From Sorghum bicolor (taxonomy: Eukaryota; Streptophyta; Magnoliopsida; Poales; Poaceae): 64,000 nucleotides of DNA. The stretch's first letter is position 1. The number at the start of each line of letters is the position of its first letter. Shown here piece by piece: positions 10,707 to 21,341 of the stretch. The notes under the pieces were generated by a model. The model was not told where the DNA came from. It worked only from the letters and a program-made list of their open reading frames with translations, and ran no database searches. The DNA is taken from positions 25,129,838 to 25,193,837 of the forward strand of contig NC_012877.2 in assembly GCF_000003195.3 (NCBI RefSeq). The letters run 5' to 3'. A program made the translations under genes and the position numbers.

Positions 10707-11679
10707 GAAAGAACCCGGGTCACCCGCGTGATAGGCGGGAATACTCACCACTATACTACAACGACAGAACATTCCAAAAAGGAATGGCGGGAGAAGGAGA
10801 TGCCTGCATGGTCCCTATCTTCGTGACCAACCGAGGTGTCCACAGAATGAACCCGACAAAGAGGTCCTGCTCTATGGACCTAAAACATGGTGCCCTCCGC
10901 TGACCAGGTATGTCAGTAATTATCTCATATTTATTTTCTACATTTCAATTTTGCTTTCCAATTGCATGCTTACTTAAAAAAAAATGCATTTTCTTTATTT
11001 CGACCAAATTACTTAGACATAAACAATAAAACTTGAGAAGAGTAAATAGAGAAAAGGTGAGCTGGTGGGGCCACCATTGCCAGGTCGACCGACCTGGCTT
11101 TGTGGGCCAACCACCTCTCCATCCACTCTGGCTAGAAGTTGGAATCCTAGGAGTGGCATTGGGTTCCCTAGGGCTCCCAAGGGCAGGTCGACCGACCTTG
11201 CCTTGGTGCCACCAGGCATCCTGCTACCTCCCAATGATGATTCCAAAGGATCCCATGCTCAACACACTACTCAGAATTCGAGGTGAGATGGTCGAAAGCT
11301 CATGACTTTAGCTTAGGATGTTACTTTAAGCATTTTGATGCTTTAGGGAACACGCCAACAGCCAAAGCTAGCATAGGGAGCAACAATGCATGCTCAAGGG
11401 TACCCAAGGTCCATGGAAATCACTTTGGGGCTTGTCCCCTCTTTTGCTTTCCCCTTTTCTCTTTCACCAAACACTAAAAATGGGAATCCGAGGCAACCAG
11501 CAACAACTTTAGGTCAACACCACCACCATCTTTATCAGACAACCCAACATATCATGATTAAAGTGGTGGGGGGCAAAAGTCTTGGTTGACTAACCATGTT
11601 TTTGGTCTCACCTGGTGACTCTTTACAAGCACAAGGCTAGGTTCTCTGTCCAAAGTTGAAGGCATGCTTCAAAGGGGGT
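10707..11679 (+). other. Leader region of the LTR1-LTR2 element, with gag and pol missing
   Basis: The first 200 bp look like the 5' leader of an Athila element and contain only a short frame without gag motifs. No gag, protease, RT or integrase similarity is visible before the extra ORF at 11939. From 11040 the sequence changes to GC-richer DNA with two copies of a palindrome: CCAGGTCGACCGACCTGG at 11080-11097 and CAGGTCGACCGACCTT at 11184-11199. These are the same type of module as in LTR1 and LTR2. The element therefore appears to be a deletion derivative. Confidence 0.65.
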
Positions 11680-11683
11680 GAAC

Positions 11684-11741
11684 CCCGGTCGGTCGACCTA
11701 GCCTATGGGGGGTCTGCCATGCCCTTTCACCCCTATAAATA
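11684..11741 (+). promoter_or_regulatory. Probable internal promoter for the Athila-type extra ORF
   Basis: A palindromic CCGGTCGGTCGACCT (11685-11699) stands 35 bp before a TATA box, CCTATAAATAAC (TATAAAT 11734-11740). A C/A-rich leader follows, then the ORF start at 11939, about 200 bp downstream. The TATA context (CCCCTATAAATAAC) resembles that of LTR1 (CCCCTATAAATACC). Inferred function: a separate transcript for the extra ORF. Confidence 0.55.
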
Positions 11742-11938
11742 ACACCCCAATGTGAGCTCAATTCAACACCACAACCAGCAGAATCATCTCAAGCTCACTT
11801 GGCCTTCTCTCTTCTCTTTTGTGTTCCAAGCCTTCCCAAGCTTAGTGTAGTAGTAGATATAAACCCAAAAAAACATTGCCCTTCTGCATAGTAGTATAGT
11901 AGGAAGCATGGTCTTGTTTGTTGACTTGTGAAGCTAGC

Positions 11939-13311
11939 ATGAAGAAATTCATCTCCGCAAAGCTCACCAAAAAGAGGAAGGGTGATGGCTCGTCTTCGAG
12001 CTCTCACCACTCCAAGAGTAGGAGCCATGAGAGAGTGGAGGAGGAACAACTGCACACACTTGTTCCCTTTATCCCTGCTCATAGGATACTGGAACCCCAC
12101 GACAACATCTTGCTCACTCATGAAGAACTAGGGAAGCTCTACACCCTTCGCACTTGTGGCTTCAACCACACTATTGTCTTTGACAAGCAACTCATGGACC
12201 AATCTGGTATGAGCACCGACTTTCCTACTATCTTTGATGCCATTGGTTGGGGTGGATTTTAGCAAGTTCCTGAATTTGGTGTAAAAGTACTCTCACAATA
12301 ATTTCTTGCCACACTAAAATCAAATGATGCGGGAGAAACTTTTCGCATGTTCAACAAAGATTATAATTTAACCTGGAGTGAACCAAGTACATGTCTAGGC
12401 TTTGATAAGGATTGTGAGCTAGACATAGATCATGCTTTGCAAAATTTTGACTTAGCTAAGTTCTGGAAGTTGATTACTTGCTCCAATAATCTCTTTGTTC
12501 GTAGACTTTTCCAAATCCATAACCCAACCTTAAGATTCATATACATTTGGATCATAGTCACTCTCCTCCCTGGTCGTAGTATGGATGATATAGGCTGTAA
12601 AAAATTGCAAATCCTTTATGCCATGGTAAACAAAATCAAATTTTCACTTGTCAAGTGGCTAGTACCTTTATGGATTTCCTCCATTGCACCTAGCATGCCC
12701 ATATGCTTTACTTCACTTATCACCAGAATTGTTGAATCTTTGGGTTTGCTTGAAACAAATGAAGTAGAGTGCATCCAGGATGATAAATCTATTTTAGGTG
12801 AGCAGATGTTTAGGAGTGCTAATTTGACTAAGAGAGGTCCCAGAAATGGCCTTAAAATGATTTATGGGAACCATCCTATTGAAGTCTCTCTTCCCGATGA
12901 GAACCTTGGTTGTATAATGCTTCATCACTAACCCTAAGTCTAGGAAGAGAGAATAGAGCCAACCCTGTAGCAGGGACGGACATGATGACGAGAGCACGGT
13001 CCCGTGCTGCTCAACAGCAAGTTGGTCTCTCTTATGATGCACCACAAGAGGAGGATGAGGTGAACTCCATGCACACAGAAACACCTCATCACTCCAGGAC
13101 GTCTTTAGCAACGCGCACCCCTCGTCCTCGTGGTAGGCGGAGGCGCCAACCACCGTCCGAAATGGAGACACTCATCAGCGATATGGAGAACATCAACATC
13201 GGGCAGCATACCACCTTGCAGCTCATGCAAGAGAACATTGACATGGCCCAAAGCCTGCAAGGTGAGAGTGAGTACCGATGGGACCAGTGGTTTGGGTATC
13301 AACCACCTTAG
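11939..13311 (+). pseudogene. Athila-type extra ORF in env-like position, decayed
   Basis: It starts ATGAAGAAATTC (MKKFISAKLTKKRK), with a basic, Ser-rich N-terminus. TAG at about 12260 and TAA at about 12300 interrupt it. The frame continues at 12347-12931 with CFTSLITRIVESLGLLE and LPDENLGC, then shifts into 12910-13311 with the basic TPRPRGRRRRQPPSE. It parallels the intact ORF at 31748-33304 block by block (CTSLITRLATNLHLLE; LPNPNLGLYS; N-terminal MFKKVKNAGKALK). No membrane segment or signal peptide is visible, so an envelope role is not supported. The function of this family is unknown to me; in Athila elements an extra ORF downstream of pol is common. Confidence 0.65.
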
Positions 13312-14708
13312 TGAGCAAGAAGGCAAGCTTGGCGGAGATTCTCTCCCCCACTAAGGTAAGTTTATCCAAGGTAAGTTTCCAAACCCACTAATTTAATTCT
13401 TGCTTTATTGCATTTTGTTGGTTTCCTTCTTGCATAATAAAAAAAATCCAAAAAATATTTATTTGCTTTATTTCCTTTTTATATATATGCTTCATGTGTG
13501 CTACCCTTCCTATGGAAATTGATGATGAAATTGCTAGTTAATGTCTCTCTAGTACTTGTTTACAACTTAGTATTTCTCTAAGTATGGAATACTTAGCATT
13601 ATCAACCATCATGAACTTGAACACTTAGTGGGTTGCAAGTGCTAAAACAAAGTCTAAGTTGTTGTGAGACATGATATAGCTAAGATAAGAGATCTATACT
13701 ATTGTTCTAAGCATGCATGATTGCCAGCAAATTTATTTTTTAAGAAAAAAAACTTAATTGTTCCTCAATGGTGTTAAATTCCTACCACAAGCCATATATG
13801 CTGTACATGATAGAAACCCAGCACATGGGCTGCTTGCTTGTGTTGAGAGTTGTCAACTCTTGTTGACCCTTGGTTTAGAGTTGTATCATGCTCAATGAGA
13901 TCAAGATCCACACCATCCACATACATCTCCTGCTCCTACACTGGGAGTATGCAACATTCCATACCATTCCATTCCATTCCACCAAAAATAGATGCTCCAT
14001 GCTCTAAGTGTAGAATCTCTCTCTAATAGCTATATGTTATATGAGACACAAAGCAAAGGCTATTGAAAAATAATCATCTTGTTAAGAAGGACATCATTAA
14101 GTCCTTGAAAAAAACAAAAGAAGTGAAATATGCTAGCCTTGTCTCAATAGAAAAAATTAGAGAGAGCACAATCAAATAAAGGAGCCATCTAGCCATCATA
14201 CTCATACCACCTTTCCACATATATATTTTGATCTCGAGCATGACACTACTCTTCCTCAAAGGATCTGAGGTTTGACTTCACAACATATGCAATGAAAGTA
14301 TGCCGTCCCCTTGTTCCTACCTTGAGCTCCAGTTAAGCCTTTATTATAGTAGGATTACATAGAGAAGGCAACTTACTCATATGCCTCGGTAAGGATTTAT
14401 ACACCACTTGAGTGACTTGAGAGAAACCATATGAGGAACAGTAAGATTTCTTTTGAAAAACTTAGCATAAACCTCTGGCATGAAACTTGCTAAAGAATGA
14501 CAAAAGTAGATGTCAAGTCAAAGCTGTTATATCTCTCAACATCCCAAGACTGAGTTAATGCTACAAGCCCCATGGGTGCTAAAGTAACATTGGTGTGTCA
14601 GCATTACTAAGTTTTCCATTTAAGGAGAAGTTCTTTGTTGACCACTTAGTACTATTAAGATGTTAACTTAGTGATGATACCTAATCCAATCAAACCAAGT
14701 CTTGATTG
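13312..14708 (+). other. 3' non-coding part of the LTR1-LTR2 Athila element
   Basis: AT-rich sequence without coding potential, collinear with 8233-9220. It includes a short (CATTC)n-like stretch at about 13950-13982. No gene or other mobile element is visible in it. Confidence 0.6.
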
Positions 14709-14746
14709 TTTGCTCGGGACGAGCAAAGGTTAAGCTTGGGGGATCT
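14709..14746 (+). promoter_or_regulatory. Conserved hairpin and polypurine tract before LTR2
   Basis: TTTGCTC GGGAC GAGCAAA (14709-14727) is a 7-bp perfect stem with a 5-nt loop, followed by AAGCTTGGGGGATCT ending at 14746. The purine run is the expected primer site for plus-strand synthesis. The next base starts LTR2. Confidence 0.75.
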
Positions 14747-16291
14747 TGTTGACAGGAAATAAGACCAAGTTCTATATACACAAAAGCCCGTCAACAGTCC
14801 TCGATTAAAGGAAGATAAGCATCACATGAACATATTTATCACTAATAAAGTAACACTTATACTCTTAGTTTGTTCAATGCAGGGAAGAAGGAAATGAGCC
14901 CTGTGGGCCCCATAACCTAGGTCTACAGAACGGGGTTTGGCCCCACCAGGGGCTCCCCTCCATGCTATGAGCCATGGCATACTCCAAGGAGTCAATCCCA
15001 ACCCTTGGATCCAAGTGTGCTTGCCCTCAACGGTTCAAACACTTGGCACATGGATCCTTGGGCCTACATGGAAGCAAGCATTGTGTGCAACAAGACTTTG
15101 GACAACACTTCACATGACAAGTGGGGACACCACCAGGAGGCCAGAGGTGGGCTAGAGGCCCCAAAGGTCGGTCGGCCGACTGACCAATTAGGTGATGCCA
15201 CCTGGCCCAACCTCCCACCGACTTAAGGATCTTGCAAAAGGTCAGTGGGACCCACTGTTAGCCAAAGGCCAGGTCGGCCGACCGACATGTGGGCCCCAAC
15301 ATGAGTCGGTTCACTCCCACCGACATCCCCATGATGAACATGTGATGGAAATTCCCAACCATTGATCATATGGCGGTTCCAAGGTTGGTTTTATCCAATG
15401 GTGGAGAAGAGGGAGCACGCGGATCGCTGACGTGGCGCTGGAGTAGCCCCTACTTCATCTCCCACTATAAATACCCCCTTAGAGAGCTTAGTTAATCATG
15501 ATGTATCTTAGGAAGAGCTACTCTTAGTTAGTATGAGAATAGAGGGAAGAGAGTGAGGAGTTCCCCGAGGAAGAGTCCTGACTTGTCGGGAGTCTTCTTC
15601 CAGGAGCACCTCAGCAGATGTTCGTCTTCTAGTAAGTCTTCCTTCTAGTTGCCTTTCATCTGAGTACTTCCAATATTTACTTTCTATCTTAGTTTATTTT
15701 AAGTATACAACCGGCCTATCTGGCACATTGCTTTGCCTTGTGTGAAGTGCTCGAAACCTTAGCTGGGTCTAGAGTAGTAGAATTAGTGTAGAAGTGGTGT
15801 CTAGACTAAGTCTGCCCTTGTGGACTTCTTGTCATACCTAAAGAATGCCAGCAGCGAAGCGTGATAGGCCTTTGGTAGACATTAGGAGTTCTCTTCAGTG
15901 TGTTGTTAGGCAAGTTATAAATAATAGTTGGCCCGCATGGTTGCTGCCTAGGGAAGTGTTTCGCCACACCCTTTTCACCTATCGGCCACAGTAGGAAGGG
16001 AGTTAACTCTCAAGTATACGTAGGATAGCTTAGCTAGAAGCCAAATACTAGAAATACCTCTCTACCTAATCCTAAGCCCTTTGATCATCATCCGACGACT
16101 CAATTGGTCTAGTTAGTCCACTTCTTGTTCCCCATGGAAAATATGATACCTAGAATACTCCTGGTGAAGTGCTACATTGACCACCGTCCGCTTGTGGTAA
16201 AACCGATTGCCCCTTCTGGTGTCATACAAGAATTTCTAGTGTTGTGCCAAGGACTGACAATTCTAGGTAGTGACGCTAACAAGAGTGAACA
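14747..16291 (+). repeat. Athila LTR2 (5' LTR of copy E)
   Basis: It starts TGTTGACAGG and ends GAGTGAACA, length 1545 bp. The TATA box TATAAATA is at 15466-15473. Palindromic modules lie upstream at 15165-15185 (AGGTCGGTCGGCCGACTGACC, 21 bp, shown here as GGTCGGTCGGCCGACTGACC) and 15271-15286 (AGGTCGGCCGACCGAC). The last 60 bp match the inverted LTR end at 3724-3786. It is shared between the element on its left and copy E on its right. Confidence 0.85.
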
Positions 16292-16299
16292 AGCATTTC

Positions 16300-16314
16300 T
16301 AGCACCGTTGCTGG
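16300..16314 (+). promoter_or_regulatory. Primer-binding site of Athila copy E (decayed tRNA-Asp type)
   Basis: After the spacer AGCATTTC comes TAGCACCGTTGCTGG, three substitutions away from the tRNA-Asp complement; the changes are C-to-T or G-to-A, typical of decay of methylated DNA. Confidence 0.7.
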
Positions 16315-16374
16315 TGAGCGGTAGCTGGTTTACTAGACTCAAAGTCGTCAAGTTATCCTTGTTTGATTAGAACC

Positions 16375-17447
16375 ATGACCTATTCCATGGATCAAACAAA
16401 CCTCTTGACTATGCTGCTCCATCGGGTGCTGAGTTGGAGCTGCCTAGTTCTTCTCAGGCCATTTTGGCTGTTCGTTATGAGCTTCGCCTAAGTCACATAG
16501 CAATGGTTCAGGAGAATCCGTTTTCAGGAGAAGGAGATGAAAATCCCTATGCCCACCTATGTGATTTCGAGCAGCTTTGCTCATGCATTCACATCCATTG
16601 GATGAGGCGAGTTAGCCTAATGTGGAAGCTCTTCCAGTTCTCTTTGATGGGAAAAGCCAGACGGTGGTACTCTCGCTATGTAGGTAGTGTAGACGGAGAA
16701 TGGGAGAAGCTACAAGCCAAGTTTTGCCTTACCTACTTCCCCATTTCCCGTGTGGCTCATCTCCATAGAGAGATCCTAAACTTCAAGCAAGAAGAGAAGG
16801 AATCTCTAGGTGCGGCTTGGGCATGAATCACATACTTAGCATCCTCAGGCCCAGACTTAGCCATAACTGAGCCAATGCTAATGCAGCATTTCTATCTCGG
16901 TATTAGGCAAAGTTCCGCACAATTCCTTGATCTAGCCTCAAAGGGAGCATTCCTTCATTTACCCATTAGTGCAGGTACGGTGGTCCTAGCAACCATACTA
17001 GACAACACCCCCTACACTGATGACCATAGTGATGTCCTTGAGGAAGACCAATCCCCTAGGGACGAAACTTCGTCAGCTGACGCTACAGTAGCCACAACAC
17101 AAGCTGTCGAGACTGAACCACAATCCCAAACACCTCCAAGGGAAGAAGTGATTCATCCCTTGGAGTATCCTCTTAACATTGAGACAGATATTTTTGTAGA
17201 TTATGGCAACGTATCGAAACAACCTGTGCAAAAGATAAACCACAACGTTCCAAAAGAGCAAGTATCCTCTCCCTTAGAGGCTTGTTACCTCAAAGCAGCT
17301 GCTCAGAAACTCATGACCGTTATGAGCAGCGAATGGCTGAAGGAGTCAGAAGCATCGTCTGAAGTTATCAGACTTCTCTCCTGTTTCACAACAATTCGTT
17401 GTCTCACAAGCAGGACTCTTATGGATTCTCTTTATGACCCGCCGTAG
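16375..17447 (+). pseudogene. Athila copy E: gag
   Basis: Gag starts near 16375 (MTYSMDQTNLL). A one-base deletion near 16405 is needed to reach the main frame, which holds YELRLSHIAMVQENPFSG, CDFEQLCSCIHIHWMRR and KARRWYSRYVGSVDGEWEKL up to SLGAAWA. TGA follows at 16824-16826, at the same codon as in copy A. The second half reads on in the same frame (MQHFYLGIRQSSAQFLDLAS, then an acidic Ser/Thr/Glu-rich stretch) to a stop at 17447 after LYDPP. It lies directly downstream of LTR2 and its PBS. Confidence 0.82.
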
Positions 17448-18500
17448 GAGCATCTGTAATGTCTAAGAATTTAGCATCAACACTCCTAGGCGAGGAACCG
17501 TCAGTTCTCACCGAAAGGTTTCTCAAATTACCATCTGGAGAATTGGTCGAGAGCTATGGCCTTGCACAGAACGTGTCTGTTGTCATTAACAAGGTCCATG
17601 TCCTCTTGAATTTCTACATCTTTGATGTAGAGGACATTGACCTGTTAATTGGGCACCCGCTTATGAGATTCATTGACGGATTTAATAACGGGCACCTCAA
17701 GGGTCAGATAGAGAAGGACCTAAACCTGTGCATTCCTTATGTCGTCTCAATTAATGCTAAAATCGAGCCGAATCCCGAAACTAAACTGATAGAGGAGATG
17801 ATGGCAGCCACTCACCTAGAGGCGTCACAGACTAATCTAGAGGAGGAAGCTAAGTGTTACATCGAAGAGCTAGAAACAGAACTAGATGAACCACTAGAGC
17901 TAAATGAATCCAAGCCACCACCTAAGCCCCCCATAGAACTTGAGCCACTTCTCCCTGGGCTTAAGTATGTATTCCTTAATGGTAATAGGGATAGCCCTGT
18001 CATCATTAGCGATCAGCTCTCTGAGGAGGAGGCCGCAAAACTTATCGCCGTATTAGAGAAACACCACTCTGCCTTAGGATACTCCCACCAAGACCTTAAG
18101 GGAATTAGTCCCGCTCCCTGCACTCATCGCATACCCATAGAACCCGATGCTACACCGTCTAGGGAGCCTCCAAGATGGCTAAATAATGCAATGAGAGAAG
18201 TAGTGAAGAAAGAGGTCTTGAAGCTCTTTGCACGCGGGCATAATCTACCCTGTCCCAAACAGTGAGTGGGTCAGCCTCGTACAAGTAGTACCTAAGAAGG
18301 GAGGAATGATGGTAGTTACAAACGATAACAACAAGCTTATCCCACAATGAACCGTCATGGGATGGAGGATATGCATAGATTACCAAAAACTCAACAAGGC
18401 TACAAGGAAAGATCACTTCCCGTTACCCTTCATCGATGAGATGCTGGAACGGTTAGCAAAGTAGTCTTTCTTTTGTTTCCTTGACGGGTATTCGGGTTAT
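17448..18500 (+). pseudogene. Athila copy E: protease region and start of RT, cut by element II
   Basis: From 17459 the frame gives SKNLASTLLGEEPSVLTE, FYIFDVEDIDLLIGHPLMRFI (protease flap region), an acidic linker with SEEEAAKLIAVLEKHHSALGY, and PCTHRIPIEPDATPSREPPR before the RT start AMREVVKKEVLKL. A frameshift near 18235 and stops near 18347 and 18463 break it. The sequence stops at 18500 inside the conserved GYSGYHQ block, where element II is inserted, and continues at 38026. Only II separates the two halves. Confidence 0.82.
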
Positions 18501-19469
18501 TGTTGACACTAGCTAACACCACTTAGATACTAGGTTGTCATCCCTAGCATGGCGCCAGAGTGTACAAAGGTATTTATAAATGTAAAGGCTCTCTAGAAAA
18601 TAATCTATTCTATCCGCAAGCGCACAGATAAAACACGTCATTGTAGCATTTCACCAGGATAAGTATTCCAGGTAACGTTATTTATAATTTTGCTCTAGGG
18701 ATCTCAAGAAGATGGAATTAAATCAAGGGACAAAATCTATCAAGGCATAGACTAGAGATAAACTTGCAAGAACATGATTACTAATGAGAAACTCGTCACA
18801 CAGTCACTTACTTTAGCAGGGGGTAAACCATAAAGATAATGATAATAAAGTATAAGTTCATTTGTAGATAACACAGCGATTAGAAAATAGACTACTCCTC
18901 ATATATGTAGGTGATGTCGGATTAGCTAGAGAATGGATTCTAAGTTATCTACTAACTACTAAGTCATAATCTACTCTAGTTATCTACAAGATCATATATA
19001 GCATAAAAGACTCTTCATTCATGTATAAGGAACATTGATAAAGTAAATCAGAACATCGCATGACTTACTCCACAATACCGGTTCTGCCTGTCCTATCAAC
19101 GGACGGTGGACTATATAAGAATCAACGAAGCTGTCACTATCGCGAACTACCACACGACTCGGCCAATAGGATACATTTGCAGATAAATAACATCTAAGCA
19201 CCACGCTCACATGTGATCTATCACCTAACTCCCTCGCGTCAAGAGCTAAGCGCTTTGCAAACTTATACATAAACTCATTATCAATCATAACTATATCAAA
19301 TATAGAACTAGAACAAACTAAGAACATAGTAATTAGAGACATAATGCAATTAGAACAATAGAATTAGAGAAAGATATGAATAATACCAATCTTTATTACT
19401 GAAGATCCAAATCCAGAGCGTAGTGCTCTACTTCTCTACACTACACCACAACACTTTTTTAGGGTCAGA

Positions 19470-19650
19470 CATCTGACGGTAAATGTTTTTTTAACCGTTG
19501 GAGGATCTGACGGTAAAGAAAATCGAGAGACGATCTGACGCTGAAGTCATATATAGCGAGTTGTTATCTGACGCTATAATTATTGATCTATAGGGTTAGC
19601 CGATCTGACGCTGAAACTGGATACAGCGTTGGCCTGTCCGATGCTAAAGA
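19470..19650 (+). repeat. Left subterminal repeats of CACTA D
   Basis: Six copies of TCTGACG(G/C)T(A/G)AA or close variants (for example at 19469, 19505, 19533, 19567, 19602 and 19627) occur within about 180 bp. They are the expected binding sites for the element's DNA-binding protein. Confidence 0.8.
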
Positions 19651-19679
19651 AAATGGGCACCAGGTAAGAAAACCTAGAT

Positions 19680-21341
19680 ATATTTGCCTCCCCAAATTCC
19701 ATCCAGCCGCCGCCCACACTCCGCCTCCACGCGCCATCTCCCAAATCTCCCCGCGCCGCACTCTTCGTCCTTCCAAATCTCGCGCCGCCGGCCAGCTAGC
19801 GTCTCCACGCCGCCCGGCTCCATGACCTCCGCACCCTCGCTCTGCTGCTGTGCCGCCTGGAACATGGCCGTCCCCGCCTAACTGTCCTCGCTGGAGCCTC
19901 GCCGACCCCCTACTCCCACCTGCGCCACCCACCGCCTGCAATCTAACTGCGCCACCAACTGAAGCCAGCGTCGGGCGGCGTTACTGGCTTCTGTGCTGTG
20001 CGCTCGAGGCCGGTAAGTTCCCTGCTCCCCGCAGCACAGCCCCTACGGACGGGATTCGCACCGGTCGGAGCTGCCTCTAACCCTTTCCTCTGTGCGTCGG
20101 AGTGCAAAACTTCAAATCCTACCCGCCGCCGCCTGGAGCAAGCCACGGTGGAGCACATGGCCCTGTAGACGACGTTGCCGTGGAGCACGCGACGGTGGAG
20201 GACGCACCCCCAGGCCCCAAAGTTGACCGTGCTGCCACATTGCTGGTTCTTTTCCTGGTAAGCCAGCCGAATCCCAGAGGTTTCAGTGGCCGAGCAGGCA
20301 GGAAATAAACACGGCCATTCTGCAAGGTTTCAGTGGCCGAGCAGGCAGGAAATAAACACGGCCATTCAGTGGCCGAGAGGACAGCTCTGCCTCAGTCTAC
20401 CTTGCTGTTGATTTCTGAAGCTAGGATATTTATCTTGCTTCCTGATTGAAACACGGCCATTCAGTAGTCTCTAGTACTGTACTAATTTAAGGCGTCTCAG
20501 TCCATGAGAAGGGACCATAAAAATGTCTTTGTTGATAGTGCTATAACAATTACTAACTTTATTGGAGAACTGATGTAATCAAGGAAGCTTGTTTAACAAT
20601 AGAACGTGTATCATCAAGGTCACCAACCATAGCCACAAGCATGCCGAAAATTCATCCATTTGTTGCAGACCAAAAGAAAAGAAATTTGTGGCCTTATATT
20701 TCCTGGCAAACCACATTGCTGGTTCTTTTCCTGGTAATTGGCAAGTGCCGCAAAAGAAATAGTATTTTTCATAAGCATCTCAATTTGTGAATTAGACCAT
20801 TTTTCCATTCTTGAGTAGGCTGTAAGCGGTTGTAGAGCATGCCAATTTGATGGGATTGTGCTCTTCTTTTATCTTTGCAATTCTAAGGTTAACATATTGA
20901 ATTTCATGTTTCCTTCTTACTGAAACCATTCTGAAAATAATCAAGGGTCTATATAATTGGTCTTACTGTTAGCCGGAAATTATTCTGGGAATTCTTTTTT
21001 GGCTCCTATATTTGTTTCTTACTGAACAACCATCCCAATAAATCTTTGTCCCAATTTAACTATTGCATTCTGAATGTGTGTATGTATTGCAGCAATTTGT
21101 AGGCTGCATCACACCTGCAGCTTTGTGCATCTTTTTTTATCTTGCTACTGTAGCTACTAAAGAAATCAATTTCCATACTTTCTGAACATGCTTACATTTA
21201 CTTATAGTTGATTACATGCAGCATGTTTAAGTTCAAGAGATCATATTACCAAAGTTTGATATATTCAGTTTTTTTAAGAGATTGTTGTTTTCCAGTGTTG
21301 CAAGCAGGCATAATTGATATATTCTTTCTGATTTATTTCAG
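19680..21341 (+). other. 5' leader region of CACTA D (non-coding exon and introns)
   Basis: A GC-rich block (19690-20090) is followed by AT-rich sequence. Splice-like sites are visible: GGCCGGTAAGTTC near 20011, CCTGGTAAGCC near 20258, and the acceptor TTATTTCAG ending at 21341, just before the transposase frame. I infer an untranslated first exon and one or more introns. No conserved protein is encoded here. Confidence 0.5.
20279..20372 (+). repeat. Tandem duplication in the leader of CACTA D
   Basis: A unit of about 48 bp, starting GGTTTCAGTGGCCGAGCAGG and containing AAATAAACACGGCCATTC, occurs twice in tandem, with a third partial CAGTGGCCGAG. The same duplication is present in D' (63672-63766), so it predates the split of the two copies. 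Confidence 0.85.

Noticed and set aside
19583..20325. Proline/alanine-rich frames in the leader of CACTA D and again at 62978-63718
   Set aside because: Both copies have the same frames because they are the same element; splice-like sites and lack of motifs point to a non-coding first exon.
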